Shown: positions 1 to 11,800 of the stretch, piece after piece
Layout: each line of letters starts with the position of its first letter
Position numbering within the stretch: the stretch's first letter is position 1
Assembly (NCBI GenBank): GCA_964035795.1
Contig: OZ038322.1
Location: 3,786,427 to 3,850,426, forward strand
Length of the DNA stretch: 64,000 bases
Reading direction: 5' to 3'
From: Pterobdella sp. o SKG-2022
Taxonomy: Eukaryota; Annelida; Clitellata; Hirudinida; Piscicolidae
The notes under the pieces: generated by a model
What the model saw: the letters and a program-made list of their open reading frames with translations, nothing else
The model's database searches: none
What the model was told of the DNA's origin: nothing
Made by a program: the position numbers and the translations under genes

Positions 1-182
1 CTATCTATCTATCTATCTATCTCTCTATCTTTCTATCTATCTATCTATTGTTTTATTTTTCTATTTATTTATTTATTTATTTGTCTATCTAATTATCCAT
101 CCATCCATCTATCCATCTATTCATCCATTTATCCATCAGTCCATCTATCCATTAGCCCATCTATCCATCTATCTATCTCTTT
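1..182. repeat. Tetranucleotide microsatellite block
   Basis: Runs of CTAT/CTAT-like units grade into ATTT units and then CATC/CCAT units. This is simple sequence with no coding potential. It is cut by the left edge of the window, so its full length is unknown. Confidence 0.95.
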
Positions 183-855
183 AAGGTTTTTGTCCTGACC
201 ATAATATTTGATTGCCCTTTTAGATAAAAATTAAATGCTTCAAATGACACAGAGCTGATGTCACCCACATTTCAGTTTAAATAATTACAAAACATAAAAC
301 CACATTGATTAGCTCAGCTCATTTCCTCTTTCGTGATGCTCACCTAAGTAATTAGAAGATGAGAGATCGCGCGCCTTTCTAGCCTCGGAGAACACGCAGA
401 TAATTCAAATTCATAAATACTTAACTCATTTTATTCTCAGTTTGACTATTAATTCATGAATAAATTCATATATAAATTCCAGTTTAAAAAAACAGCTTTG
501 TTCTTCATGAGACTGATACCTACTCATAAAACATATTTATTAGAACTTGCCCATAACAGCTCATATAGCTGATTTATTGTTTCAATTAAAAACGCTTATT
601 ATTTTTTTGCCTGCATATGTGGCATAAAAGCTTTTTAATTTCAATAAATAACATCGACTAAAGTGGAATTTCAAATTGAAAGTTTGCCGAATGGAGACTG
701 CCAATGTTCAAGCAAGAGATTTTAATCAGCTGTGTTTTGCTTGACGCATTAAATCAACGTGATTAAAATGCTTTCAGGCTAAATTTAGGCACACTGACAA
801 TATTTCATTTCAATATTATCTGAGCAACTAACACCCAAAAACACTCAGTGATAAC
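183..855. other. Upstream region of the SSUH2 gene, no gene seen
   Basis: AT-rich sequence between the microsatellite and the first coding exon. I found no ORF with family similarity, no tRNA and no convincing TATA or CCAAT arrangement. An in-frame TAA lies a few codons before the SSUH2 ATG, which supports that ATG as the start. The promoter and any 5' UTR exon should lie here but cannot be pinpointed. Confidence 0.5.
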
Positions 856-3800
856 ATGACACCGGAAAAAGCTCAAGAAGCGCTGGTAAGAAGTTTGAGT
901 AGTAACTGTTGCTATGGACTCTCAGCCGCCAGAAACATGGACATCTTTGAAATCCTGCCCTACATTTCCTACCACGTACGTCAGTCTTCTTTCTAACAAG
1001 ACTCTATCAAAGAATTTCAAAATTTACTAATGAGATTCTGTTTTAATTTATATTTATTAAAATATTTTCGGATACTTTTTTCTAGTATACTTTGGAAACA
1101 TTCAGCGAATCTCGCAGTTTAGCCTTTTGCCACGAGCCTTACCGAGGTCTGTTGAGTGTTTGCAAAAAAAATTTACGGAAACGAAGTTTTGTATATTCAA
1201 AAATTAGACTCTCATGTTTACATTGATTTTGTGACGTAAGCAGTATTTAGCGATTTGTCCTTGTTGGCGAATATATCGTCCGGATTATATTTTCATGTGG
1301 GTGCAGGTCAAAACCGCTATTTTAAACTTTCAGGTCAAAGATTAAAACTGGAAGAAGAATTAGAATCACAAAATCAACAATCTTTTCAAGAAAAAGCTTT
1401 TCAGAATAACAGCTTTGATTCTCAACATACAAACACTTTGAAAACTTCGCCATTAAATTCAAAATCTTTGACCCAACAATCATCTCCTCACCGTTTTGCA
1501 GCTCACCAAGATCCTCCTCTACCTTGGGAAATGGTCTGTGGCCCTAAAGAGGAGTTTCAAGACGAAGTTGTTATGTTTGAAATTCCACATACTTCATCTG
1601 TTACTGTTAGTTACCATGCTGCAATTTCAATGCAAAACTATTATTAGCTGGACTTTTCTAATGACATGCTTACTAACATTTCTATTTCAATTTGTTTTAG
1701 AAAATCTTTTAACAGTTTCAATTAATTTAGAAGTGAAAGATCTGGAATTCATGAAATGATGTACAAATGGTGCAGAGTTAAAATCGAACACCCCAGTGCT
1801 GTTTCGTGTGTACATCGAGTGGCTGGTACAAATGTGATTGTTGTTCTGGCGAAGGCATAAAAAGGTGTTTGAACTGTTGTGGATCAGGACACCGAGGCAT
1901 GTCAGAACTGCATGGGCATCGCCAAGCTGGCACTTGCTGGCATTGTCACGGCACTGGACGACGAAGGTTGGTGGTGGTTAATGAAGTGAAGTATTTAAAA
2001 GAGAAATAAAATAGCAAAACAAGCATTTTTTTGTAAGTAATTTTACGCGTTTAATGGTGAATATAATAAGAGTTTTAAGATTTGTTTAAAATGCATTTTT
2101 ATGGTTAAAGTTAGTATATTTAGGTTTATTTTTATGCCTAAAGTTAGTATATTTAGGTTTATTTTTATGGCTTAAAACAAAGAGAAGTTTTTTTCGCTAA
2201 TTGAAAAACACGTAATTTTTTCATTATCACAAAATATATTTAATATATTATCTATAAAGTAGAATTGAAACTCATTTTTTTGTATCAAATGAAAAAGTAT
2301 TAACCACGCAATCATGCAAAGAAACTCATGCAAACATCTTCCTAGAAGCTTTGAAGAATTTATCGCTTCATTAGGGAATGTGTATTAAAAAAGACATTAT
2401 TTATTTATAATATATGTTTCTCATGAGCAGAATTATAACTCTGATATCGTTTGTCTATTTTTTCTTGCATTGGAACAACAACGGGAGCCTCCTAGAATGG
2501 CATGCCGTGTTTAATTGAGAGGCTGTGAGGTACTTGAAACTAAAACCATTATATTAACATTAAGCATAATAAATACCTTGGTTTGATTTGAAATAATTAT
2601 CAATAGGGATTCATAAATAGTTCTTTTGTATGTTTATTCAAGAGTTTCTTTGGGTTTCGAGACTTGTAATGATTCTGTCGTTGAGCACATTTATTTTTAA
2701 AAGAGCCATAAATTTCGATAACTTCAACTTTTTTGCGGAAAAATACAAAACATTAGTCTGAAAGAATATAGTAACTTTTTAAATAATATTTTTATGTGTT
2801 TTCGATTTTATTGGACTAAAATGGCAAAAAGTTAATCAAATCAAGCGCTAAGTTTTAAAAAATTCATAAAAAGATAACAAAAAAAGCTGGTATCATAAAA
2901 AGTTGTTACTGAAAAATTTTTTCGTTTTGCGAGAGTTAATGAAAATTTATGGCTTCTTCGATCGACATTCATATCTCAGCTTCTTCCATTGATTTTCCTG
3001 TCTTCAAGTTGATTGATTTAAAAACGAATTTCCTTAATATACTTCCTAATATCAACAACTTATCGAAATTTGAAGTCAAATCGATTTAAAATTGCAGAGG
3101 TTTATAATGAAGAAGTTAATAACTATGGCACACATATCTTGTGACCATAGCAGCCTGCAACGTAACTGGTCACAAACTTATTTTTTACTTTTTTCTCACG
3201 CAATTTTTTAAGATTCAAATAAAATTTTCGAGTTATTAGATTTTTATTTTTTATATTTCATAAATTTTTATACTTTTCCAACTGTTTAACATTCTTCATC
3301 TGTACACATCACATCTCATAGTGAGATTTGATGCCAATCTAATTTCTTAACAGGTGCTCTGTCTGTTATGGCGATGGCAAAGTACTTTGTTCAACTTGTC
3401 AAGGATTCAGACATCTCAAATGCTGCATCAAGCTACGTGTGGAATAGTTAGCTTCAACTTAGTTTTTCTTCATGAGCCCATAATAATATACTCTCGGTGC
3501 GAAGTTGCGCGAAACTCACCAACTAACTAAAGTTTTTGAACTTTTCTAAAAAGCTTTATGAAGTCTTTTGCTTAATTTTGTAAAAATGTATCAAATATTT
3601 ATAACCGCCAAAGTATTTAAATGCTATTTACAAAAATTTAAAAACAATAATGTATAAAATGGTAAAACTGAACTTAAAAACGTGAAAAATAAAACTAAAT
3701 CTGCACAGCACAGGACAGTCGCAAGGCATAAAACATAACTAGCTTGTCGACATAAACATGCCATTGACAAATAAAACAAAGGACCTTATACGAGTTGAGA

Positions 3801-6212
3801 AAAAACAGATATGAAGAGGAGAAGACAAAATACAAATTTATAAGCTTCATAAACCCCGCCTAAAAACAATTTAACAATATACAAATTATAAACTTATTTT
3901 CCATAAAATTTTGCGGGTAGCGCTTTTAAATATAAAAATGGGTCGTGATAAACATCGTGAGATAGGTATTAGTATATGAGAGAATAAACTAGAGAGTCCT
4001 CTAATGTCCTTATGCAATATACCAATAATGACCTTTCCTATTAATTGCTTATCCCCAAAATCACTTTTCTCCGATAACAATGTTTGTTTAAACGATTTTT
4101 GTAAGCTAGCTTGCCATAGCCATATCAACGTGTATGTAGTCACGTGACCAACACTTTTTTCAGTGGCGTATTTAATGTAACAAACGGTTTGATACTTCGC
4201 GCGTAAACGCCACTCTAAAACTCTTTATTATTTTGACGTATGCTGAGTTGATGGAAGCAATATTATTGAGAATATTGCATTTTTTAGCTTTGCTTTCAGA
4301 CAGTTAAGTTTTCAACTCTTAATTAGTACAGATGGAATAAAAATTTTTAATTAAAATCAAATTAAATTTAGAGTTTGAAGTATCGAAACTTGAAGAACAT
4401 TTGATGTTGCAATGAAAAATGAACTGAGATTAATTTTGTTAGTGGGTTGAGACAATGCATATGAAAATTTATAGCCATAAACACCTGTAATAAATACAAT
4501 CAATCATCACTTTATTATAAGCAAATCATTAGGCACTTTTTTCATTATCCTCTTTTTCATCTTTCATAATTTTTTTTTTATTAATTATTCTCAATAATTA
4601 TCTTTTTGTCCCTACGTTTCCCTCTGATGACCGCCTTGATGCCAAATAACTATTTTCTCCAGCTTTTTTCTGCGGTGAGCTCGTTCAAACCTAGAAATTA
4701 TAAAACCATAATATTTTTTATCGAACCTTTATGTAATGAGTAAACATATTATTAAAATTTCGTTTTGTTTCAATTTTCAGAAAGGTTAAAAACTCTAAAC
4801 ATTGTTGTTCATGAGTAACGTGCAAACCTGGCATGAGCTTTGGCAACTTGTACACAAAATTATAAACTTATGAGTTTAAAAAATGCTTCCATATATCTTT
4901 ATATAGAGAAAATAATTTTTATATTTATTTTGTTAAAAAAACCTTTGAAAAATTCTTCGAAAAAGATTTGCCTTGACTTGAAGGTCATAAATGCATTAAA
5001 AGTTTGTTCTCTTGCGCACCAATCTTACATCTCACCTTGCTTACCATGCCCTCCTTCTGAAAAGTGTGTTTCACCCTCAAAAAACATATTTGCTTCGGTA
5101 AATTAAAAAAAAGCTGCACTTTTTAAATTAATTGGGTTGAACTGAATATGAATAACGAAACAATCGTTGTGACGTCAAAGTAATATTTTTGTAGTTAAAA
5201 TAACTATGATGATTTGGATGGCCTGATAAAATAATAAACAAAATAATGGCATTTCTAAAAATAAAACGACGCACAGTTTCTCAAGCAAACAATAGACAAA
5301 TTCATAACCATTTGAAAACCTAAAAATTTTTTAAAAGCACGTATCTCAGGTTGATAAAAAGTCCAAACCACCCCCATGCAGTGCCACTCATGTTACGGAA
5401 AAAGTTCTAGATAGATATGAGTTGCCAGAAGAGAAGGTGGTTTGTGCCGCAGGTAGGGATGTCATCTACGAAACATTAAGCAGGGTACAATATCATCGAT
5501 TTTCAATTATTCCCACATGAAATGCCTTTATTCTTTCATAAACGAAATGCCTTTCACTTTTATGATACATTTAGACAGCTTCTGTAACATTTGATCTTAT
5601 CGTTAATTCAAAATCTTTGGGCACTTTTCCAATGCAACCCTTCCATTGAACACTTAATTTTTTATTGATATGAAAGTTATTGACCTGATAGAGTTTCGTA
5701 GTCATTAAAGATTGAACTATTCGCCTTATATCTAACTATCTGGAACTAAATTTCATATAACTGAACTCAATTAATTTTATCTTTCTTCATCTTAATAAGC
5801 ATGCTGAATCACTCAAAACCTTCATATTTGAAACTAAATGAACAAACTCTGTTCAGGCGCAGCCAATAACTAACCACGATGACGATATTTTCAACATATC
5901 AAGAAATGTTTTGCACGAGCACGTTCAAAAGACCAGAAACACCAGAGTCCTCTTGCAGGTTAACGAAGCCAACTATTTTGTCCTTTGATTCAAACTTTTC
6001 GACACTTTAAGTAAATTTTCATGAAAATGCGGTTAAATTTTTTTATTTTAATGTTTTTGACACAGAGACAAAGACTGAGAGAAATATCAGTAGCAGAATG
6101 CTCTTATGTGTGGGATGATCTCGATGGAAAGTTTTGGGTTTTTGGCTCTGAATTGGATGTGTATGCACCTGACTACCCTCAGAAGTTTTGCTGGGGGTGT
6201 GAGATTTTATAA
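856..6212 (+). CDS. SSUH2: SSUH2 (ssu-2 homologue), DnaJ-type Cys-rich protein, nine exons
   Basis: Inferred exons are 856-975, 1086-1146, 1334-1605, 1797-1966, 3354-3436, 4781-4814, 5382-5484, 5857-5958 and 6066-6212. Phases match at every junction and sum to 1,092 nt (363 residues plus stop), close to vertebrate SSUH2. Exon 1 begins MTPEKAQEAL with the conserved NCCY motif; exon 2 has YTLETFSESRS; exon 4 and 5 carry five C-x2-C-x-G-type knuckles (for example CDCCSGEG, CWHCHGTG, CSVCYGDG) at about residues 152-230; the last exon has the conserved C-terminus DVYAPDYPQKFCWGC. Such knuckles resemble the zinc-binding DnaJ central domain. The family is named after the worm gene ssu-2; its biochemical role is poorly known, with a reported link to tooth development in mammals. 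Exon 6 (34 nt) and the exon 5 donor are the least certain parts; they are supported by phase, and only weakly by similarity. Intron 4 is about 1.4 kb; the others are shorter. The gene looks intact. Confidence 0.9.
2101..2166. repeat. Two 33-base tandem units in SSUH2 intron 4
   Basis: Two nearly identical 33-base units, each containing TTAGTATATTTAGG, sit head to tail, with the first bases of a third unit after them. They lie inside intron 4 of SSUH2 and carry no coding signal. Confidence 0.85.
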
Positions 6213-8820
6213 AAATATTTGTTAGTTGTTTTGCAGGGTCGATTTGTAAATATTTATAAAAGAAAGTCACGATAACTTCAAAATATCATATATCAAAATA
6301 GTAGTACGTTGGGACCTTGAGATTTGTAACTTTTAGTACGAGTAGTAATTTTATCAATATTTTATGTAGAAGATTTATGTTCAATGTGCGTTTAAAAATA
6401 TTTTGACATTTTAACGAAGAAAATAGAAAAAATAATTCAGTAGGTGACCATAGATTTTTAATTAAAGTTCATAGTTAGACATGTTGCAAGCCGTGGAATA
6501 ATTTTTCTAATGTTGTCGTGGCTCCCTCCATTCAACTTTCAAATCTTGAAGCAATTGATCTTTATGCATCGTTAGTTTGTCTTGTAGTTACTTGTTGAAA
6601 TCTTGATGATACTCTGTTCAGTCTATCATCATTGTTAATTTGTCAAATCAAATAATGTTTCTACCGGTTAATCTTTGTGTGCATATTTTATTCACTAAAT
6701 TTTATGTAGACATCTTAAATTTTCACGCTTTTTATTCTCATTTCCCAATTTGAATATATAGAAAACATACTCAATTCTTATGTAATAATGAATTTTGTTG
6801 GAAATATTCGAATTTAAATCGATTTTTTTCAGTTATCATTCAGGAAGGTTGTTTATAGCTTTATACAGTCGTATTGAACTCGTTTTGACAATAAATCGCA
6901 TGTCTCATGGAAGACACTGTTTACTTAACCTCGCAACAATTACCACATTTTTATTGAAGCCATAAGCATCTTTAGGTAATCATCTTTGGAAACATTGTTT
7001 CATCAAGTACCTCACACATGATTTGTTTGAAACTGTGTACCCAATCTGCATATATATCTTGTTAACTGTTTTACTCTTATGGAAATTATAAATTTCTATT
7101 GGGAATAATATACATTCAATGTTTTGTATAGTATGTACAGTAAACTAAATACAGAGAAAGCTTTTAATGTGGAATTATATGCATAAGTCAAAACTTCCAA
7201 AAACATGGATCCGTTTTTGAAATATCTTGCAAACAAATTGTTTTAACCCAGTTATTTAGACTACATACTTCAATGAAATTATTTTGTAGGGAATACTCAT
7301 CCTTGAAAACAAGAACTAAAAATTAACATTTTAAGAACTAAAATGAAGTTGTCCCATATTAGGCTGCATGCACTCTTCAATCTAATCAATATTTTCTTAG
7401 CTTATTTCCATAATCAGTCATCTCAGGAAATTAAATTATAAAAAAATAATTCCTAGTCAAATGCTTTGAAGATTTGAGAGTAGATAAAAAATTTTTACAT
7501 ATTGGCATCTCTTGTGGTGGAGTCTCTATTCAAAACTAATGGCCCTGCTTGTACCTGTACTGTCATAATCTTTTTTATAATTTTATTATTTGATGCTGTT
7601 AAAGATTATCGAGTTCAAAAAGCTTTGTTCACTAATGATATTTGGAATAATTTTTCATTGTTGAATTATAACATTAAACACTGCAGGAATTATTTTTAAT
7701 TTCAAGTCCATAGTCACTTCATAGTTCTAAATTATTGATATTTAAATAAATAATATTCCATCATTTTATTTCAATAAAACGAAGGATTTATCTGAGGAAA
7801 GCTTTTACTTTGTATATTTACCTCAAGTTATAAGAGAAATTGAAAAAAAATTTTAACTAAAAAAATTCTTCTTTCGATAAGTGAAACCTTATCATAACTC
7901 ATTAGCTAATTCATTATACTAGGTTATCAAAGCTTTTAGTTGAATTTTTTTGATGAATTTTTTTTTTAAAAAGTTTCTTTCATAATTTGAAGTAACTATA
8001 CAAAATGAAGTTATTAAAAATACATACGATGTCTCTGAAGGATGTGATGAAATTCTAAATAGCTTGTTATTTATCAATTTTATTGAAATTGAGATTTTTA
8101 TGCCAAATAAAATACAATTTTATTTTGATAAAAAAAAACTCATACTAATTATCACATTTTTTTCAAAAATGTTCAAGAGTGATAAGATAAATTTTATTTG
8201 TTTGAAGAAATATTCTTGCAAAACCTTTGGTTTTAAATTATCCGTTTTGAGTCTGCTGTTGTAAAAATAACTGTTTTCTCATCTTTCGTTTTATCGATAT
8301 TGATTTAAATAGGATTACTTCTATTGAAGTTCATGAACAGATGGAAAGATGAAGGAGATATAAAAAAGTATTATAAATGTGAAAAAAACACAAATAATAA
8401 AAAACAAACATTATAAAAATAGCGCTAGTGTGAAAGTTGATAGTCTTAAAAAGAGGCAGAGAAATGTATGAGATAAAGATATATAGATACAAGTTTATAG
8501 CCCTTCAATCTACTGATTTCGGGTTCTTATCTCTTCGAAGGTGGCTAGGTTGCTTTGAACAAAACCTTCTACCTAAGGTTTGGGATTTTAAAGATTCTTT
8601 TAAATAATAATCTTTTTTTATAAACTGAATTTAGCATTTTTTTATTTTTTAAAATTTGAAAGTATGTTCTCATCAATTTTGAATAATTAATTTTTTAAAA
8701 CTGACTTATACAAATACTTATATCGGATTTACAAAATATTCAATACAAAGAAAGCGAAATAAGAAAAATTTTCATTAAAAACTTCATTGAATCACATTAC
8801 AAAGGACCAGTTTAAACACA
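6213..8820. other. Intergenic region with repeat fragments, no gene seen
   Basis: This stretch holds the SSUH2 3' UTR and AT-rich sequence. Short ORFs here show no family similarity or low-complexity bias of real genes. At 7868-7930 there is a decayed arm of the foldback repeat described at 45119-45293, and at 8018-8039 the motif ATACATACGATGTCTCTGAA, which recurs at about 45337 and, inverted and slightly changed, near 35763. Confidence 0.6.
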
Positions 8821-11800
8821 ATGGCAAAACTTGACATTCTTCTCAACCGAAAGAGAATTGTATTATTCACACTTGTTGGAACACTTTTTCTGTTCGCATT
8901 GTTCGTTTCGCCATCCAACAGTCAACAACTGACACCTCAACAACGCCAAGAAGAATTAAAAGCAAAATTAGCCCAGTTACAATTACAGAAACAAAAATTA
9001 GAAGAAAAGCAAAAACTTGAACAAAAACAAAATCTTGAACAGAAACGAAAAATTGATCAGCAGGCACAGTTGAAACAACAGCAAGCATTGAAACAGCAAC
9101 AAGCATTGAAACAACAACAACAAAAACAGAAACAACAAGAACAGTTGAAAATTAAAAATGCACAAGCCCAAAAAAAAATTTTGCAACAAAAACTCGAGCA
9201 ACAAAAAATTCAACAACTCAAAACCCAACAAGCCAAACAACAACAAATCAAATTACAACAAGCTCAACAACAAAAGTTGAAAACACCTGAAATAAAACGG
9301 AATATCAAAATACTTCCAAAACAAACATCTTCAGAATTTAAACATATTACAGTTCAAAACCCAAACTTCAAAAAGGTTTTATAGTATTATAAAAAATAAT
9401 TTCATCAACCAATAAAATCAAAAGTTAAATTTTTTATTCCAATGTTAACAATTCTGTATTTCATCATGTTACGAAAGCCTTTTTTTATGAAATGTGGCAT
9501 TCATTAGAACCGAAATGCAAGTCATTCCTATGACTACACGAAAAAGTGAAATCAATCTTAATTTGTGAGGTTAGTGACAGGAAAGCATTCAGCCACAAGA
9601 CTGAGCTCTGAATACAATTGAAAATCACAAAGAAAATAAAATATATATAATTTATAAAAGCCTCATAAGAATTTTTAATTAAATTGAGTTGTAACTGTTT
9701 AAAAATAAATTTATTTTTGATATTTTTAAATGTCAATTTTGCTAAAAAGATCAAAAATTTCAAACATCAAAACCAGTACTCAACACTCTTCAAAAATGAA
9801 CTTTACATGTGTGCATTACAACATGAAATCTTACATAAAAGCCATTCTTCCAAAACGCTTTTGTTTTGTTATATTATTTAGTAAACAGACTTGGTACTTT
9901 GTTTTTTTCTCAAAACCATCTGTAAGTTTGAGCGCGTTAAATATTTTTTCGTTTGTGTTTTCCACTATATGTCAGACTTTGAGAATAATGTTGTTCAAGT
10001 TTCTTTGGATTTTATATTAAATTTTATGAGTGTTTTTTCAAGTATTTTTATATAAGATAAAAAATTTGCAAAAATTTCCGTTCTCAAAAATATTTTAGTT
10101 GAATCTTGATATTAATGTTTGAATCGCATTTAAAGTTTCAAAACTAAAAATTTCATTTGTTTTATTTTTTTACAAAATTCCATGAAACAACAACTAATTC
10201 AAATCAAATAAATCATGAAAAACATATATTAACTTATGTAGGCAAAAGTTTTCATTTAAAAACACGCACGGCTAATCTATTGGATAAGGGGGATGCTTAA
10301 AAATAGATTTCTATGCCTTCACAGCAATCATACGATCAAACTTATTTTAATAGAAAATAATTAAATTCATTGTATTTCGATTAGTTCCTAGAACCTTCTG
10401 GAATGTTTCGTAAACAATGTTAATACACTTAGTTATAAGCTTTTAATTATTATTATTCTATGATAACACAAGGCACATTAGCAGGTTCTTCATGCTTTGA
10501 AAGTGTGCCGAATAGTTTCATTTAGTTTATATAAAACTTAAAAATTATAAAACTCAAACAAGTATCATGTCAAAAATAGAATATTATTTCAATAAAAGCT
10601 TCTCTAGTTGCATAATTGTACCAGAGCGCCACAAAGGGTATCAAAGACTTGGACAGGGACGGCATCCCTGACCACCTAGAGCAGTCGTTGAAGGGGGTCA
10701 ACAAAAAAGTACTTTTGGTGTTTCATTGATGTGGTTTCAACATTTGGAAATTATTTTTTTACATGCTTGTCTCATCTATCAGAATTTTTTCAACTTATTA
10801 AAAAAGTGGCTTATTTCAATTAAAAATTTATTAACATTTTTGAATGTTAAGGTAGATACAGATTTTGATGGGAAACCAGATTATTTGGACGATGATGATG
10901 ACAACGACGGAGTCTTGGATGGAAATGACTTGGACAAGAATGGAGATGGAATCCTAGACAAGTTTCAAGACAAAGATGCTGTAAGCTTATATGAAAAAGT
11001 TTGAGAGTGGTTTCATTTATTTCAAAAGAATATTCAATAGAAATGCCATTGAGTGTCGCTAAGAGCAATTTAAGCTGCAACGACCATTAATTACCAGGAT
11101 GGGATTCTTGACTATTTAGACGCACATGACGACAGTGGTAATGATGATGATACCGACCGAGATGGTACTAAAGATGATGTGGATCATGATGACGATGACG
11201 ATGGTGTTGCAGGTTGGATGTCTTGATGTTAAAAAATAATATTCACAGCTAATTAAAAGCGATGAAAAATGCTCGAAAAATTTTCATTGAAGAATTTTTC
11301 TTTCGTTGGAAGGACCTTTTAAGAATATAAAAAGCAAATTGTAGTTTTGAAATATGGATATAAAATTTAAAAATCACCTTCATGCCGACTTAGCTCATAG
11401 AATGTGCAGTTTGCAATGGTGCAATTTAAGCATCCTATTTCAGGACGAAAACAAAGCAACTCTATTATTATACCTGAGTCGAAGTAATTTAAAAGATCTA
11501 CATTAAAAAATATCATATGCCTAAACGCTTATTTATATTATTTATGGGTTAATGGAGATTTACTTTGGAATTTCTTACAATTAGAAAAACAAGAATATTC
11601 TGTCTCGAATTGTGATAATTTGTGTTTTCAATAGTTTCCTATTTGGAAGATTAAAAAGATATAACGCAATTATTTTCCCATTAAATTATCATGCTCAGCC
11701 GACGAAAATTGACTTTTGATGGTGTTGCTAGCGAGAAGCAGAAAATACTTCAAGCGATAAAGCAAACACGAACATATGATAAGCTTAATTTTGAAAGCAA

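Noticed and set aside
4840..5106. ORF of 88 codons in SSUH2 intron 6
   Set aside because: Not similar to SSUH2, and including it would break the phases of the exons before and after.
7502..7699. 65-codon ORF with a hydrophobic stretch
   Set aside because: Starts at a non-ATG codon, composition is what AT-rich DNA gives by chance, and there is no similarity or splice context.
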